This document shows, piece after piece, positions 1 to 7,064 of a stretch of 14,943 bases of DNA. This stretch comes from an uncultured Bacteroidales bacterium. GTDB lineage: Bacteria; Bacteroidota; Bacteroidia; Bacteroidales; UBA932. The first letter of the stretch is position 1. The number at the start of each line of letters is the position of its first letter. The stretch is from NCBI GenBank assembly GCA_900544815.1, contig UQWT01000056.1, positions 1-14,943 on the forward strand. Direction: 5' to 3'. A program made the translations under genes and the position numbers. A model generated the notes under the pieces. That model was not told the origin of the DNA. It saw only the letters and a list, made by a program, of their open reading frames with translations, and ran no database searches.

Positions 1-2
1 AA

Positions 3-161
3 AATTTCCGATTTTATAACAGGCGGATATTCAAATGGTTGCAGAGGAGGGTGTTTTTGGCTGTCAAAGTCAGGAAAAAGATTACTCGTATCGGGGGACG
101 CAAAATCGGAAAATGGAAAATAATCGATGAAGATTATGAGGGATTCTTTGATCGAATATAA
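3..161 (+). CDS. Possible C-terminal end of an unidentified gene (partial)
   Basis: An open frame runs from the window edge to a TAA at 159-161, giving about 52 residues that are rich in Lys, Arg, Ile and Asp and end in ...DYEGFFDRI. I do not recognise a family. A competing frame starting at base 1 stays open for 40 codons, so the choice of frame rests only on length and a more protein-like composition. If real, it is co-oriented with the SIR2 gene and ends 76 bp before it, so it could be the preceding gene of the same island. It may equally be non-coding. Confidence 0.3.
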   Translation, partial: NFRFYNRRIFKWLQRRVFLAVKVRKKITRIGGRKIGKWKIIDEDYEGFFDRI

Positions 162-237
162 TAGCATGTAATTTTTATCATTCAAATATAACAATCATAG
201 TACTACGGATTAATAATCTTAATATTGACAAGAAATT

Positions 238-1512
238 ATGACAGATAATAATCATAAATTCGGTGACTTGATTATGACCCAAGGCACTTCTAATTATTTT
301 CAATCCGACTCTGATTTTAAATCGCGATTTTCTTTACTCAAAGATAAGATTCGAGAGTTCTTTAATCTAAAAAACATCAATTTCCTGTTTGGTTCAGGAA
401 CAAGTAGTGGTGCAATCCCTACAATGGATGGGTTATTTAAAGAACTCAAATTCGATGAAGAGAAGGAAATTGCAGAGAAAACGGAATTTGAGCGTATTGT
501 AAATAAAGTTGGTAAGAATCTTGAAACAACGCTTGAAGTCATGTATTCTGCACGCACTTATTATGGTGGCATCCAAACAGATGATGACCATGTTGGAGAA
601 TTTAAAGAATTATACAATAGGCTCATACATCGGATTGAAGAATACATATTCAATAGTATCAATGTCGATATGGACAAAGAAACATCAAAAAATGTTTTAG
701 AATATTATAAAACATTTTATCAGAAAATAGCTTTGCGTAATAAGGACTTGTCTCGCATCCGCATATTCACTACAAACAATGACCTGTTTAATGAAACAGC
801 ATTAGATTCCTTGAATATCCACTACATAAATGGCTTCGGTGGAGGGCTTAGAAAATATTTTAATCCAGCCCTATTTAACTACACCTGGTCTAAAAGGATG
901 GATACAAGTATAGACAAATACGAACCTGTAGAAAATATGGTGTATTTGTATAAGATTCATGGCTCTATCAATTGGCACGAAACAGATCATAAAATGAACA
1001 ATTATTTCAATATAGAAGAACTATCACCCCAACAATTAAGTCCAAAGAAATCCGCATTGGTATATCCTACTCCTACGAAACAGGATAAAAGCCTTGGTGT
1101 GCCATACGTTGACCTATTTAGAGAATTTCAGAATAAGCTTTTGGAACCACACTCGGTATTGTTTATTATAGGTTATGGTTTTAATGACCGCCATGTCAAT
1201 GACATCATTTATCGAGCGTTGGCAACGAATTCCACCATTAATGTGGTTATATTTGGTAAGAAACCGACAGATCCTGAAAAGGCGAAGAAACCCATCTTTT
1301 TTATCAATGATAATCGTATTTTTACAATTTCGGGCAAAGTTTGGAATGAAAAGCAGGATGAAAGCGGAATAATAACAAAAACCGAAGAAAGAACCATAAA
1401 CTACTTCGACTACATAGTAGATGAATTATTGCCCAACCTTGATTCTTTTAGGAAGGAAGAGAATATGCTTGAGGCATTTGTAAAACAGCTCAACGAAACT
1501 AAATCTGAGTGA
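238..1512 (+). CDS. SIR2-like domain protein of a SIR2-HerA defence operon
   Basis: A 424-residue protein with the SIR2-like (sirtuin/NADase) fold. Visible motifs are the N-terminal nucleotide-binding loop FLFGSGTSSGAIP (about residues 49-61), TTNND (178-182, with N180 the likely catalytic Asn), KIHGS (239-243, with H241 the likely catalytic His) and GYGFND (312-317). In defence systems SIR2 proteins deplete NAD+ once a phage is sensed. In characterised SIR2-HerA pairs the SIR2 protein assembles with the HerA hexamer into a large complex. The adjacent HerA gene, starting at or 2 bp after this stop, supports the same role here. The ATG at 238 is used; a second ATG at 274 (residue 13) also precedes the first motif and is possible. 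No Bacteroides-type promoter is obvious in the 76-bp leader. The family call is secure; NADase activity is inferred from the family. Confidence 0.88.
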   Translation: MTDNNHKFGDLIMTQGTSNYFQSDSDFKSRFSLLKDKIREFFNLKNINFLFGSGTSSGAIPTMDGLFKELKFDEEKEIAEKTEFERIVNKVGKNLETTLEVMYSARTYYGGIQTDDDHVGEFKELYNRLIHRIEEYIFNSINVDMDKETSKNVLEYYKTFYQKIALRNKDLSRIRIFTTNNDLFNETALDSLNIHYINGFGGGLRKYFNPALFNYTWSKRMDTSIDKYEPVENMVYLYKIHGSINWHETDHKMNNYFNIEELSPQQLSPKKSALVYPTPTKQDKSLGVPYVDLFREFQNKLLEPHSVLFIIGYGFNDRHVNDIIYRALATNSTINVVIFGKKPTDPEKAKKPIFFINDNRIFTISGKVWNEKQDESGIITKTEERTINYFDYIVDELLPNLDSFRKEENMLEAFVKQLNETKSE

Positions 1513-1514
1513 TT

Positions 1515-3575
1515 ATGAAAATCGGGAAAATTATATCTGTAGAATATGATAAGTTTAGGGTTCGTTTATTTCATACTACTCGAAATTCTACTGTCAATAT
1601 TGATGGGAAGGTTTATTATTTTGGCAATATAGGTAGCTACCTCAAAACTCTAAATTCTTCAGGTGAATACGTTTTATGTGAGGTTGTGTCAATAGTTGAT
1701 TGGGTCGGCAAAGAGAATCAATTCTATAGTACATATAATCTTGATAGTTCTAGAGAGATTATAATAAAGCCGATAGGAACATTAATGCACGAAAAATTCT
1801 GTATGGGTGTGGGTATATTTCCTTCTTTGTATACTGATGTGGAAATCGTGACATTTAATGATTTAGACCTAATACTGTCTTACAATGATGGATGTGCCAT
1901 TGATGGCGTGCATTCAACAATTTTCATTGGTACTAGTAAAAGTCTAATTAATTACTCTATAGAACTTGATGTAAACCGATTCTTCAATATACATTCAGCA
2001 GTCCTAGGTAATAGTGGTAGTGGTAAATCAAATACAATAGCGCATATTTTACATGAGGTGTATCGCAAACACGACAATGAAGCATTTGGCGCAAAAACAA
2101 TAATCTTTGATGCTAATGGTGAATACCCCATGGCTTTTGGTGAAGAAGCCAATTTACATAAAACCATAATCCCTGTTTTCTATAAACCCAATATCAGTAA
2201 AGCTGTTGATGGGTATAAGCCATTTGTGTTACCATATTATTTGATGAATCTTGATGAATGGCTATCTTTTTTAATGGCATCTGAACGAACCCAAAAACCT
2301 TTTTGGGATAGAGTTCTTCAAGAGAGTTATAAGTTTTACAGCATTTTTAATACAGATAAAAGAAAGGATGCTCATAGATTTGCCAATTATATCAAATGGA
2401 AATTACGGCAAATGCTATTCAATATTGTAAGTAGAATCGACAGTGATACTTCCAAGATGACCGCTGCAAAAGGAGCTGTTGCTATGCTTAGACAGACATG
2501 CAATAGTAGCCTTGGTGATGATGTTGACAAGAATGTTTTGACAGATCTTTCTAACTTTCTCAATGCTTGTAACGATCTGTGTGTGATTAACTTTGGTAAT
2601 AATAATGATTCCTTGTCTAATGCGCTTAATCTTTTTACTGCCATAGAAGACGAGCCGAAGTACGTATGTATAACAAAACATCGTGATCATTGCGAAGCAA
2701 ACCTTTCAGATTACATAATAGAAGGTGCTTTCCGGCAAATCGATGAAAGTGATGCTTTGGCGGTAGACCAAAACAAACTTAAGCCTGGTAAATACTTTGA
2801 CTACCATTATCTAAGAACTGCAGTTGATATGGTACTTTTGGAGGAAGAAGCTCATGGTAATCTGCATATTCGGGATTTCACCTCTACGTTGATGAGTCGG
2901 TTAGATTTTTTCCTTTATAATCCGGAATGCGCATTTATGCGCATTGAAACTCCTGATTATCTAGATTGCAATGACTACTTAGAGAAAATGTTTGGCATCT
3001 CAGATTCTGAGGAAAAAAGCAAACAACTTATCACTATAGATTCGAGTGAAGTGGGAACGGATGCTTTAGAATTGATGACAAGTGTCGTATCTCGAATGGT
3101 GTTCGATTATAGAAAATGTAAGTTTGGAAAATTACGACAACAAAAACCAATACACTTGATTCTTGATGAGGCGCATCGTTATATTCGAAAAGATGCAAAT
3201 TATATAATGCGTGAAAATATATTTGAAAAAATAGCACGAGAAGGTCGAAAATACTCACTTTATTTAATTATATCTTCGCAAAGGCCTTCAGAGCTATCCC
3301 AGACAGTTCTATCGCAGTGCGGAAACTATATTGTACACCGAATTCAAAATGAGGTAGATATGAAGTATATCTATTCTGTTCTCCCATACTTTAGTGAGGA
3401 TTATATTACTAAAATCAAACAAGCAGTGCCTGGGGAGGCCTTGATTTTTGGAAATTGTGTGCCTATGCCTATTATGGTTAAAATTAAAGAAGCTAAGCCA
3501 GCACCGAACAGCAAGAACTGTGACATTAAGATGGAATGGTTTTACAAAGAAATTATTACTGATACGACAATATAA
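1515..3575 (+). CDS. HerA-type hexameric ATPase/translocase of a SIR2-HerA operon
   Basis: A 686-residue FtsK/HerA-superfamily ATPase. The N-terminal roughly 130 residues are beta-rich and fit the HAS-barrel that precedes the motor in HerA proteins. The Walker A loop GNSGSGKS is at residues 165-172, and Walker B is LILDEAH with the DEAH at 551-554. Next come a GRKYSLYLIISSQRPSE segment (typical of HerA sensor motifs) and an Arg-containing HRIQNEVD stretch. An insertion of about 350 residues lies between Walker A and B. HerA proteins pump DNA as hexamers; with SIR2 partners they act as the sensor/scaffold of an anti-phage complex. A GTG at 1509 overlapping the SIR2 stop by 4 bp could also start it (688 aa); the ATG at 1515 is preferred because it gives the usual MKIGKI-type beginning. 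The end lies 9 bp before the Vsr gene, so translation is probably coupled across all three. Confidence 0.9.
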   Translation: MKIGKIISVEYDKFRVRLFHTTRNSTVNIDGKVYYFGNIGSYLKTLNSSGEYVLCEVVSIVDWVGKENQFYSTYNLDSSREIIIKPIGTLMHEKFCMGVGIFPSLYTDVEIVTFNDLDLILSYNDGCAIDGVHSTIFIGTSKSLINYSIELDVNRFFNIHSAVLGNSGSGKSNTIAHILHEVYRKHDNEAFGAKTIIFDANGEYPMAFGEEANLHKTIIPVFYKPNISKAVDGYKPFVLPYYLMNLDEWLSFLMASERTQKPFWDRVLQESYKFYSIFNTDKRKDAHRFANYIKWKLRQMLFNIVSRIDSDTSKMTAAKGAVAMLRQTCNSSLGDDVDKNVLTDLSNFLNACNDLCVINFGNNNDSLSNALNLFTAIEDEPKYVCITKHRDHCEANLSDYIIEGAFRQIDESDALAVDQNKLKPGKYFDYHYLRTAVDMVLLEEEAHGNLHIRDFTSTLMSRLDFFLYNPECAFMRIETPDYLDCNDYLEKMFGISDSEEKSKQLITIDSSEVGTDALELMTSVVSRMVFDYRKCKFGKLRQQKPIHLILDEAHRYIRKDANYIMRENIFEKIAREGRKYSLYLIISSQRPSELSQTVLSQCGNYIVHRIQNEVDMKYIYSVLPYFSEDYITKIKQAVPGEALIFGNCVPMPIMVKIKEAKPAPNSKNCDIKMEWFYKEIITDTTI

Positions 3576-3584
3576 ATAAACAAA

Positions 3585-4106
3585 ATGGCAGATGTTTTGA
3601 CCCGAGAGCAGCGTCATCGCTGTATGTCCGCGATAAAGAGCAAGAATACAAAGCCAGAATTATTGGTGAGGAAATTCTTGTTCAGTCGTGGCTTTCGATA
3701 TAGACTGAACTATCCACGACTTCCTGGACATCCAGATTTAGTTTTACGCAAATATAAGACTGTTATTTTCATAAACGGCTGTTTTTGGCATGGTCACGAA
3801 GGGTGCAAGTATTATGTCCTTCCAAAAACAAATATTGAATTCTGGAAGAATAAAATTGAACAAAATCGAAACAGAGACATGGAGGAACGGCAAAAATTAG
3901 TTTCTATGGGCTGGCATTGCATTACTGTTTGGGAATGCCAACTAAAATCGAAGGTACGCCAACAGACATTGGATGCATTAGAATATATGCTTTATCGTAT
4001 CAATCTTGAATACAGAAGCGTCAAACCTTATGAGATAACTGAAGAAGAATATAGTATGGTGGCAGAGCCCATTGAAAGTTATAGCAAATCAATAAATGAT
4101 ATGTAA
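3585..4106 (+). CDS. vsr: Vsr-like DNA mismatch/very-short-patch endonuclease
   Basis: A 173-residue protein that matches the Vsr family almost from its first residue: MADVLT, then MSAIKSKNTKPELLVRK, LPGHPDLVL, TVIFINGCFWHGHEGC and ITVWEC. Residues corresponding to E. coli Vsr Glu25, Asp51 and His69 are all present at those same numbers, and Cys/His residues around 66-74 and 118 fit the structural zinc site. The C-terminus runs about 25-35 residues beyond a typical Vsr. Vsr normally nicks T:G mismatches created by deamination at 5-methylcytosine sites and is encoded beside a Dcm-type methylase. No methylase gene is visible in this window; instead the gene is 9 bp behind herA. It is therefore either a third component of the defence operon or a repurposed nuclease; its role is inferred, the family is not. 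Confidence 0.92.
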   Translation: MADVLTREQRHRCMSAIKSKNTKPELLVRKFLFSRGFRYRLNYPRLPGHPDLVLRKYKTVIFINGCFWHGHEGCKYYVLPKTNIEFWKNKIEQNRNRDMEERQKLVSMGWHCITVWECQLKSKVRQQTLDALEYMLYRINLEYRSVKPYEITEEEYSMVAEPIESYSKSINDM

Positions 4107-4242
4107 TCCGTGTTGTTCTATGATTTGGATATTTTCAATTTGCGGGAACTTTACGGTATCAGACATATAGAAAATCCAAATAGTTAAACTGATTATCAGA
4201 TTAATATACAATCATTCTCGGTTCAAGCGTGGAACTTTTTAT
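4107..4242. other. Intergenic region between convergent vsr and lipoprotein genes
   Basis: This 136-bp gap separates two convergent genes. It contains an imperfect inverted repeat, TTTGGATATTTTC at 4124-4136 against GAAAATCCAAA at 4170-4180, with one bulged base and a 33-nt loop. It also contains a short CTGAT/ATCAG dyad near 4188. Neither has the GC-rich stem and T-run of a classical terminator, but a bidirectional transcription end here would make sense. Confidence 0.35.
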
Positions 4243-4869
4243 TTAGTTGCATTTTAATTTTGGAGGCTTGTAATATCCAAACCCAATATTTGTAACCACT
4301 CTCTTGTATTTGGATAAATCGTTCTTACAAAAGTAATAGTGCGCGCCTTTTTGACTCTCATCAATTGAGAAATTAGGGATTATACTATACGTTTGTAACA
4401 TATTATATCTCCATAATACTTCTATTATTTCCTCAGTTACAGCACATTTTTTATCCCACCAATAAAACAGTTTCCCGTCTTTTATCACATATCTTGTTGG
4501 TAATTTATTTTTTGTTTCTTCTGAATAATAAAACTGATAATCACCATTGCCTCCAATTTCCACACTCGCTATTCCATCAAGTAAATTCCCTCTTTTCCAT
4601 TGATGAGTTCGCCCATCTTTATATTTTTCTTTGTCAACTTGTATTAAAGCAGTTTTATAAAATACGCTATCCTCAAAAGTAACACTAAAAACAGAGTCCT
4701 TTTTGAACAAACTACATTTTGTTGAAAAATCTTCAATAGCCAAGTTTATAGCCTCTTCTTGCAAATTTGTTCTTATCAGCATTGTATATTTCTTTATAGA
4801 ACAACAACCTAATAATAAAGAAAATGCCAATAAAGATATTGTAATTGTCTTAATTTCCATATTTCTCAT
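4243..4869 (-). CDS. Small lipoprotein, candidate immunity protein to the RHS toxin
   Basis: A 208-residue protein starting MRNMEIK with a hydrophobic stretch and a lipobox-like LLLGC, so the lipidated Cys would be residue 22. The start at 4869 lies 4 bp after the RHS stop codon (4874-4876) and leaves a normal-length signal peptide; an ATG at 4860 also works. The longer frame back to 4917 would overlap the RHS gene and put 16 extra residues before the signal, so it is disfavoured. The mature part is rich in Lys, Tyr and Trp and shows no family I recognise. Toxin-then-immunity gene order, near-zero spacing and envelope localisation all fit an immunity protein, but that function is inferred from context alone. 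Confidence 0.65.
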   Translation of the reverse strand: MRNMEIKTITISLLAFSLLLGCCSIKKYTMLIRTNLQEEAINLAIEDFSTKCSLFKKDSVFSVTFEDSVFYKTALIQVDKEKYKDGRTHQWKRGNLLDGIASVEIGGNGDYQFYYSEETKNKLPTRYVIKDGKLFYWWDKKCAVTEEIIEVLWRYNMLQTYSIIPNFSIDESQKGAHYYFCKNDLSKYKRVVTNIGFGYYKPPKLKCN

Positions 4870-4873
4870 ATTT

Positions 4874-6229
4874 TTACCACGATGTATATAGAATTTTGTA
4901 TGGGAATTTATCACCATAATTTATGGGATGTGTAAGGATATAAAATTGTAAGTTTGGCATAAGTTTGAGAGCTGCATCACGACTTTTTTTGTCTTGTTGA
5001 GATGGTTGTGTCCTATCAGAAACACTTATATTTGATCCACTTGGATGCGTATGGAAAAAACCTGTTAAGCTGTTTCCCAATTTTGAATCAGGGTATAACC
5101 TATTCCATAATATATGACCGTGTCCACCTTTCGTTTCTTTGTAACTGTTCTTCTCATATCTTCCTATAGAAATATGTGTTATTGAACCTGCGCCATCTTT
5201 TGAAAAGTATGCACTGGCTATCTCTTTTCTAACCATATCAGACAAGTTTACAGCAAATGCTTCTACACCATCTACTGAGGCTTGTCCTTCTCCCCCTACG
5301 GCAATAATGTTATTGTTGCTCATAAAATTAGCGCCATCGCTTAAAATGCCCTTTTCAACCCCTTCCATTCTTATTTTGGTCTGATACCATTTTGTATTTT
5401 GCTCGTATTCTCCTGTCTTTTTGTTTAAGTGGTATCCTAAAACTCTATCTGTTTTATCATCAGTTTGTTTCATTAAATGGAATTGCCCTGTTTTATCATC
5501 ATATCTATAATCGTCCATTCCATTATGGTCAATGCGGATTATAGGGTTATTGGAACAATATGTATAAGGAGACATGGAGGCGTACTTCTCTGCCAACGGA
5601 TCCGGAACAAACCATCTGTCGGTGAAGTCATCATACATCCTTGCTCCGTAGTCTGTAAAGCCGAGACTTCCAATTGTCTGCATCTCCTTGCCATTGTACT
5701 TGTAAAGGTTGGTTGTAAGTTGTGGGTAACTGTTGCCTGTGGCTGTCCTCATACCCAAAGGGTAGTAGTCGTTCCTCTCCACCACGCTGCCGCTGCCTGT
5801 GCTTGTGATGAGGAGGACACGTTTTATCCCTGTGTTTGGTTTGATGTCCAAGTAGATGGTATCAAAGTCATCTGATACTCCGCTTATCTCCACTACATCA
5901 TCTCCAAAATGGTCAAAGAGGAATGCGTTGCTCTCCTCAATATAGTCCGCCACCTCATCTGCACTCATAGTAGAGTTGAACTCCACGGGTACATATACAG
6001 AGTTGGCTGCACTGCTGAAATTGTAGCTTCTTGCCATTGTCACTGTAACACGCGGGATGTTCACCCTTATGGTATCGGCAGCATTTGCCGCAAACGACAG
6101 CCCGATAAATACTGTCATGAAAACGAATACCGGCAAAAATGCTTTTGGCAAATATGATGATAAATGGCTGTTATCTCTGATGAGCTTACAGACTGCTATG
6201 CTGCGTAGCAAGAATAGATCTCTTTTCAT
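4874..6229 (-). CDS. Short secreted RHS-core protein with JAB/JAMM-like C-terminal toxin tip
   Basis: A 451-residue protein. Residues 1-51 are a long basic leader plus hydrophobic segment ending ANA, a likely signal peptide. Residues 52-145 form an Asp-rich domain I do not recognise. Residues 148-237 are a classic Bacteroidota RHS-associated core end: ERNDYYPLGM, YKYNGKEMQ, LGFTDYGARMYDDFTDRWFVPDPLAEKY, SPYTYCSNNPI and DHNG. The tip after about residue 238 carries FFHTHPSG (His393 and His395) and PSQQD (Ser410, Asp413), resembling the metal-binding pattern of JAB/JAMM peptidases; the spacing between the two parts is longer than in RadC-type domains. RHS polymorphic toxins normally have many YD repeats before the core; none are present, so the gene looks internally deleted or is a minimal cassette. 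Base composition changes from GC-richer (core, about 5560-6060) to AT-rich (tip). The partner lipoprotein follows directly. Confidence 0.8.
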   Translation of the reverse strand: MKRDLFLLRSIAVCKLIRDNSHLSSYLPKAFLPVFVFMTVFIGLSFAANAADTIRVNIPRVTVTMARSYNFSSAANSVYVPVEFNSTMSADEVADYIEESNAFLFDHFGDDVVEISGVSDDFDTIYLDIKPNTGIKRVLLITSTGSGSVVERNDYYPLGMRTATGNSYPQLTTNLYKYNGKEMQTIGSLGFTDYGARMYDDFTDRWFVPDPLAEKYASMSPYTYCSNNPIIRIDHNGMDDYRYDDKTGQFHLMKQTDDKTDRVLGYHLNKKTGEYEQNTKWYQTKIRMEGVEKGILSDGANFMSNNNIIAVGGEGQASVDGVEAFAVNLSDMVRKEIASAYFSKDGAGSITHISIGRYEKNSYKETKGGHGHILWNRLYPDSKLGNSLTGFFHTHPSGSNISVSDRTQPSQQDKKSRDAALKLMPNLQFYILTHPINYGDKFPYKILYTSW

Positions 6230-6239
6230 GTCGGACTAA

Positions 6240-6633
6240 CCGCGTTTAAGGTTTAAATTTTAATCATACGTTTACCAAAATGTATTTTAGCTCTAAATAA
6301 TTCCCATGCGTGCTAATAATAAAAGGCCACAGATTAACACGCTGTATACAGTGCACTAATTGCTGCTATCAGATAGATATCAATAGCGTCATTGTTCTGC
6401 TCCGGCTCACAGTGCATTCCCCGGCACTGCTGCAGTTTGTCCTTTAAAACTATATACTTTTAGTATATCCCATATGGAGCAGGTGGTGAATGTTGAGATT
6501 ACTGCTGTTCTGCTGTGTGCGCAAGCCTTTTTCTTGCTGTTAGGTGGAAAACGGTTTCCGGCGGAACGGTGCAGACATCTCTCCAAAACCTTCGTTACAA
6601 AGGTAATAAAAATTTCCGTAAGCCGTAGTTTCC
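6240..6633. other. Gene-free region upstream of the RHS gene, rich in short dyads
   Basis: No convincing gene was found. Dyad symmetries include the palindrome CTGTATACAG at 6342-6351, the hairpin CAGTGC/GCACTG at 6410-6429 with an 8-nt loop, and ATATACT/AGTATAT at 6452-6468 with a 3-nt loop. On the minus strand TACCTTTGT (6605-6597) resembles a Bacteroides -7 element pointing toward the RHS gene, but I see no matching TTG at -33. A minus-strand frame at 6417-6334 encodes 27 residues (MHCEPEQNND...), too short to assert. Composition is GC-richer in parts, like the RHS core, which may mean it belongs to the same imported segment. Confidence 0.4.
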
Positions 6634-6895
6634 GCGTTGGCGTTGGCGTTAGCGTTGGCCGTTTTGAAGAGTAGCGAAAATATAGAGGGTATATAGAGGA
6701 AAGAGAGTATAGAAAGTAAGAAGCTTTGGCCTTAATTTAGTTGAAAGTGTATGGCTTATAGTGTATAGACAGTTTTTAAGTTAATAGCAGCAAAGCTTAA
6801 AGTAAAAAACTAATATCTTTAAATCTATCAACTAATTAACTGACAATAAACTTTAAACTTAATCAGCTAAAGCAAATGCCAAGGCCAAGGCTAAT
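6634..6895. repeat. Dispersed hexamer-array repeat, copy A
   Basis: The left arm is four tandem hexamers of form GTTRGC at 6636-6659. The right arm is five tandem hexamers starting GC (mostly GCYAAN) at 6866-6895, the opposite orientation. Between them lie AT-rich spacer modules, including an A/G-rich stretch (about 6671-6720), an AAGCTTTGGC at 6721-6730 and TTATAGTGTATAGA at 6756-6769. Pieces of these modules recur in reverse complement in copy D near 13.3 kb: 14 of 14 bases for GCGTTAGCGTTGGC (6646-6659 versus 13362-13375) and 14 of 14 for TTATAGTGTATAGA (6756-6769 versus 13387-13400). The right arm resembles the arm of copy C. It lies between the RHS cassette and menA. Confidence 0.75.
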
Positions 6896-6993
6896 TATGT
6901 AATTTTTGTAACTATTTAGTTATTTGCTTATTGAGACTTTGATTTTATATTTTGGTGTTTGACACATCACCTGGAATAGAATAATGTCAAAGA
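6896..6993. other. AT-rich leader region before the menA promoter
   Basis: AT-rich non-coding DNA between the hexamer repeat and the menA promoter. No gene or clear structure was seen. Confidence 0.4.
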
Positions 6994-7023
6994 TTGGATT
7001 ATTGCAATAAAGTGTATCTTTGC
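6994..7023 (+). promoter_or_regulatory. Bacteroides-type promoter of menA
   Basis: TTG at 6994-6996, an 18-nt spacer and TATCTTTGC at 7015-7023 match the Bacteroidota housekeeping sigma pattern (TTG around -33 and TAnnTTTG around -7). It lies 41 bp before the menA start and points into it. Confidence 0.65.
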
Positions 7024-7064
7024 AACCTATTGAAATGGGCATTGAATAGTATAATTGTGTTTAT

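Noticed and set aside
5477..6239. Several plus-strand open frames of 60-132 codons.
   Set aside because: They are antisense to the RHS gene, which has unmistakable core motifs; they reflect its GC-richer codon use.
6566..6573. Possible 12-codon leader peptide (minus strand, MSAPFRRKPFST) after a -7-like TACCTTTGT.
   Set aside because: No -33 element, no regulatory codon run and no gene nearby that it could control.
6634..6660. Hexamer arrays as a possible CRISPR or microsatellite.
   Set aside because: There are no spacers of regular length, and the hexamers vary and occur as opposing arrays, so neither description fits.
6474..6674. A 66-codon plus-strand open frame.
   Set aside because: Its C-terminal VGVGVSVG is simply the hexamer array of repeat copy A read as codons, and the rest shows no protein features.
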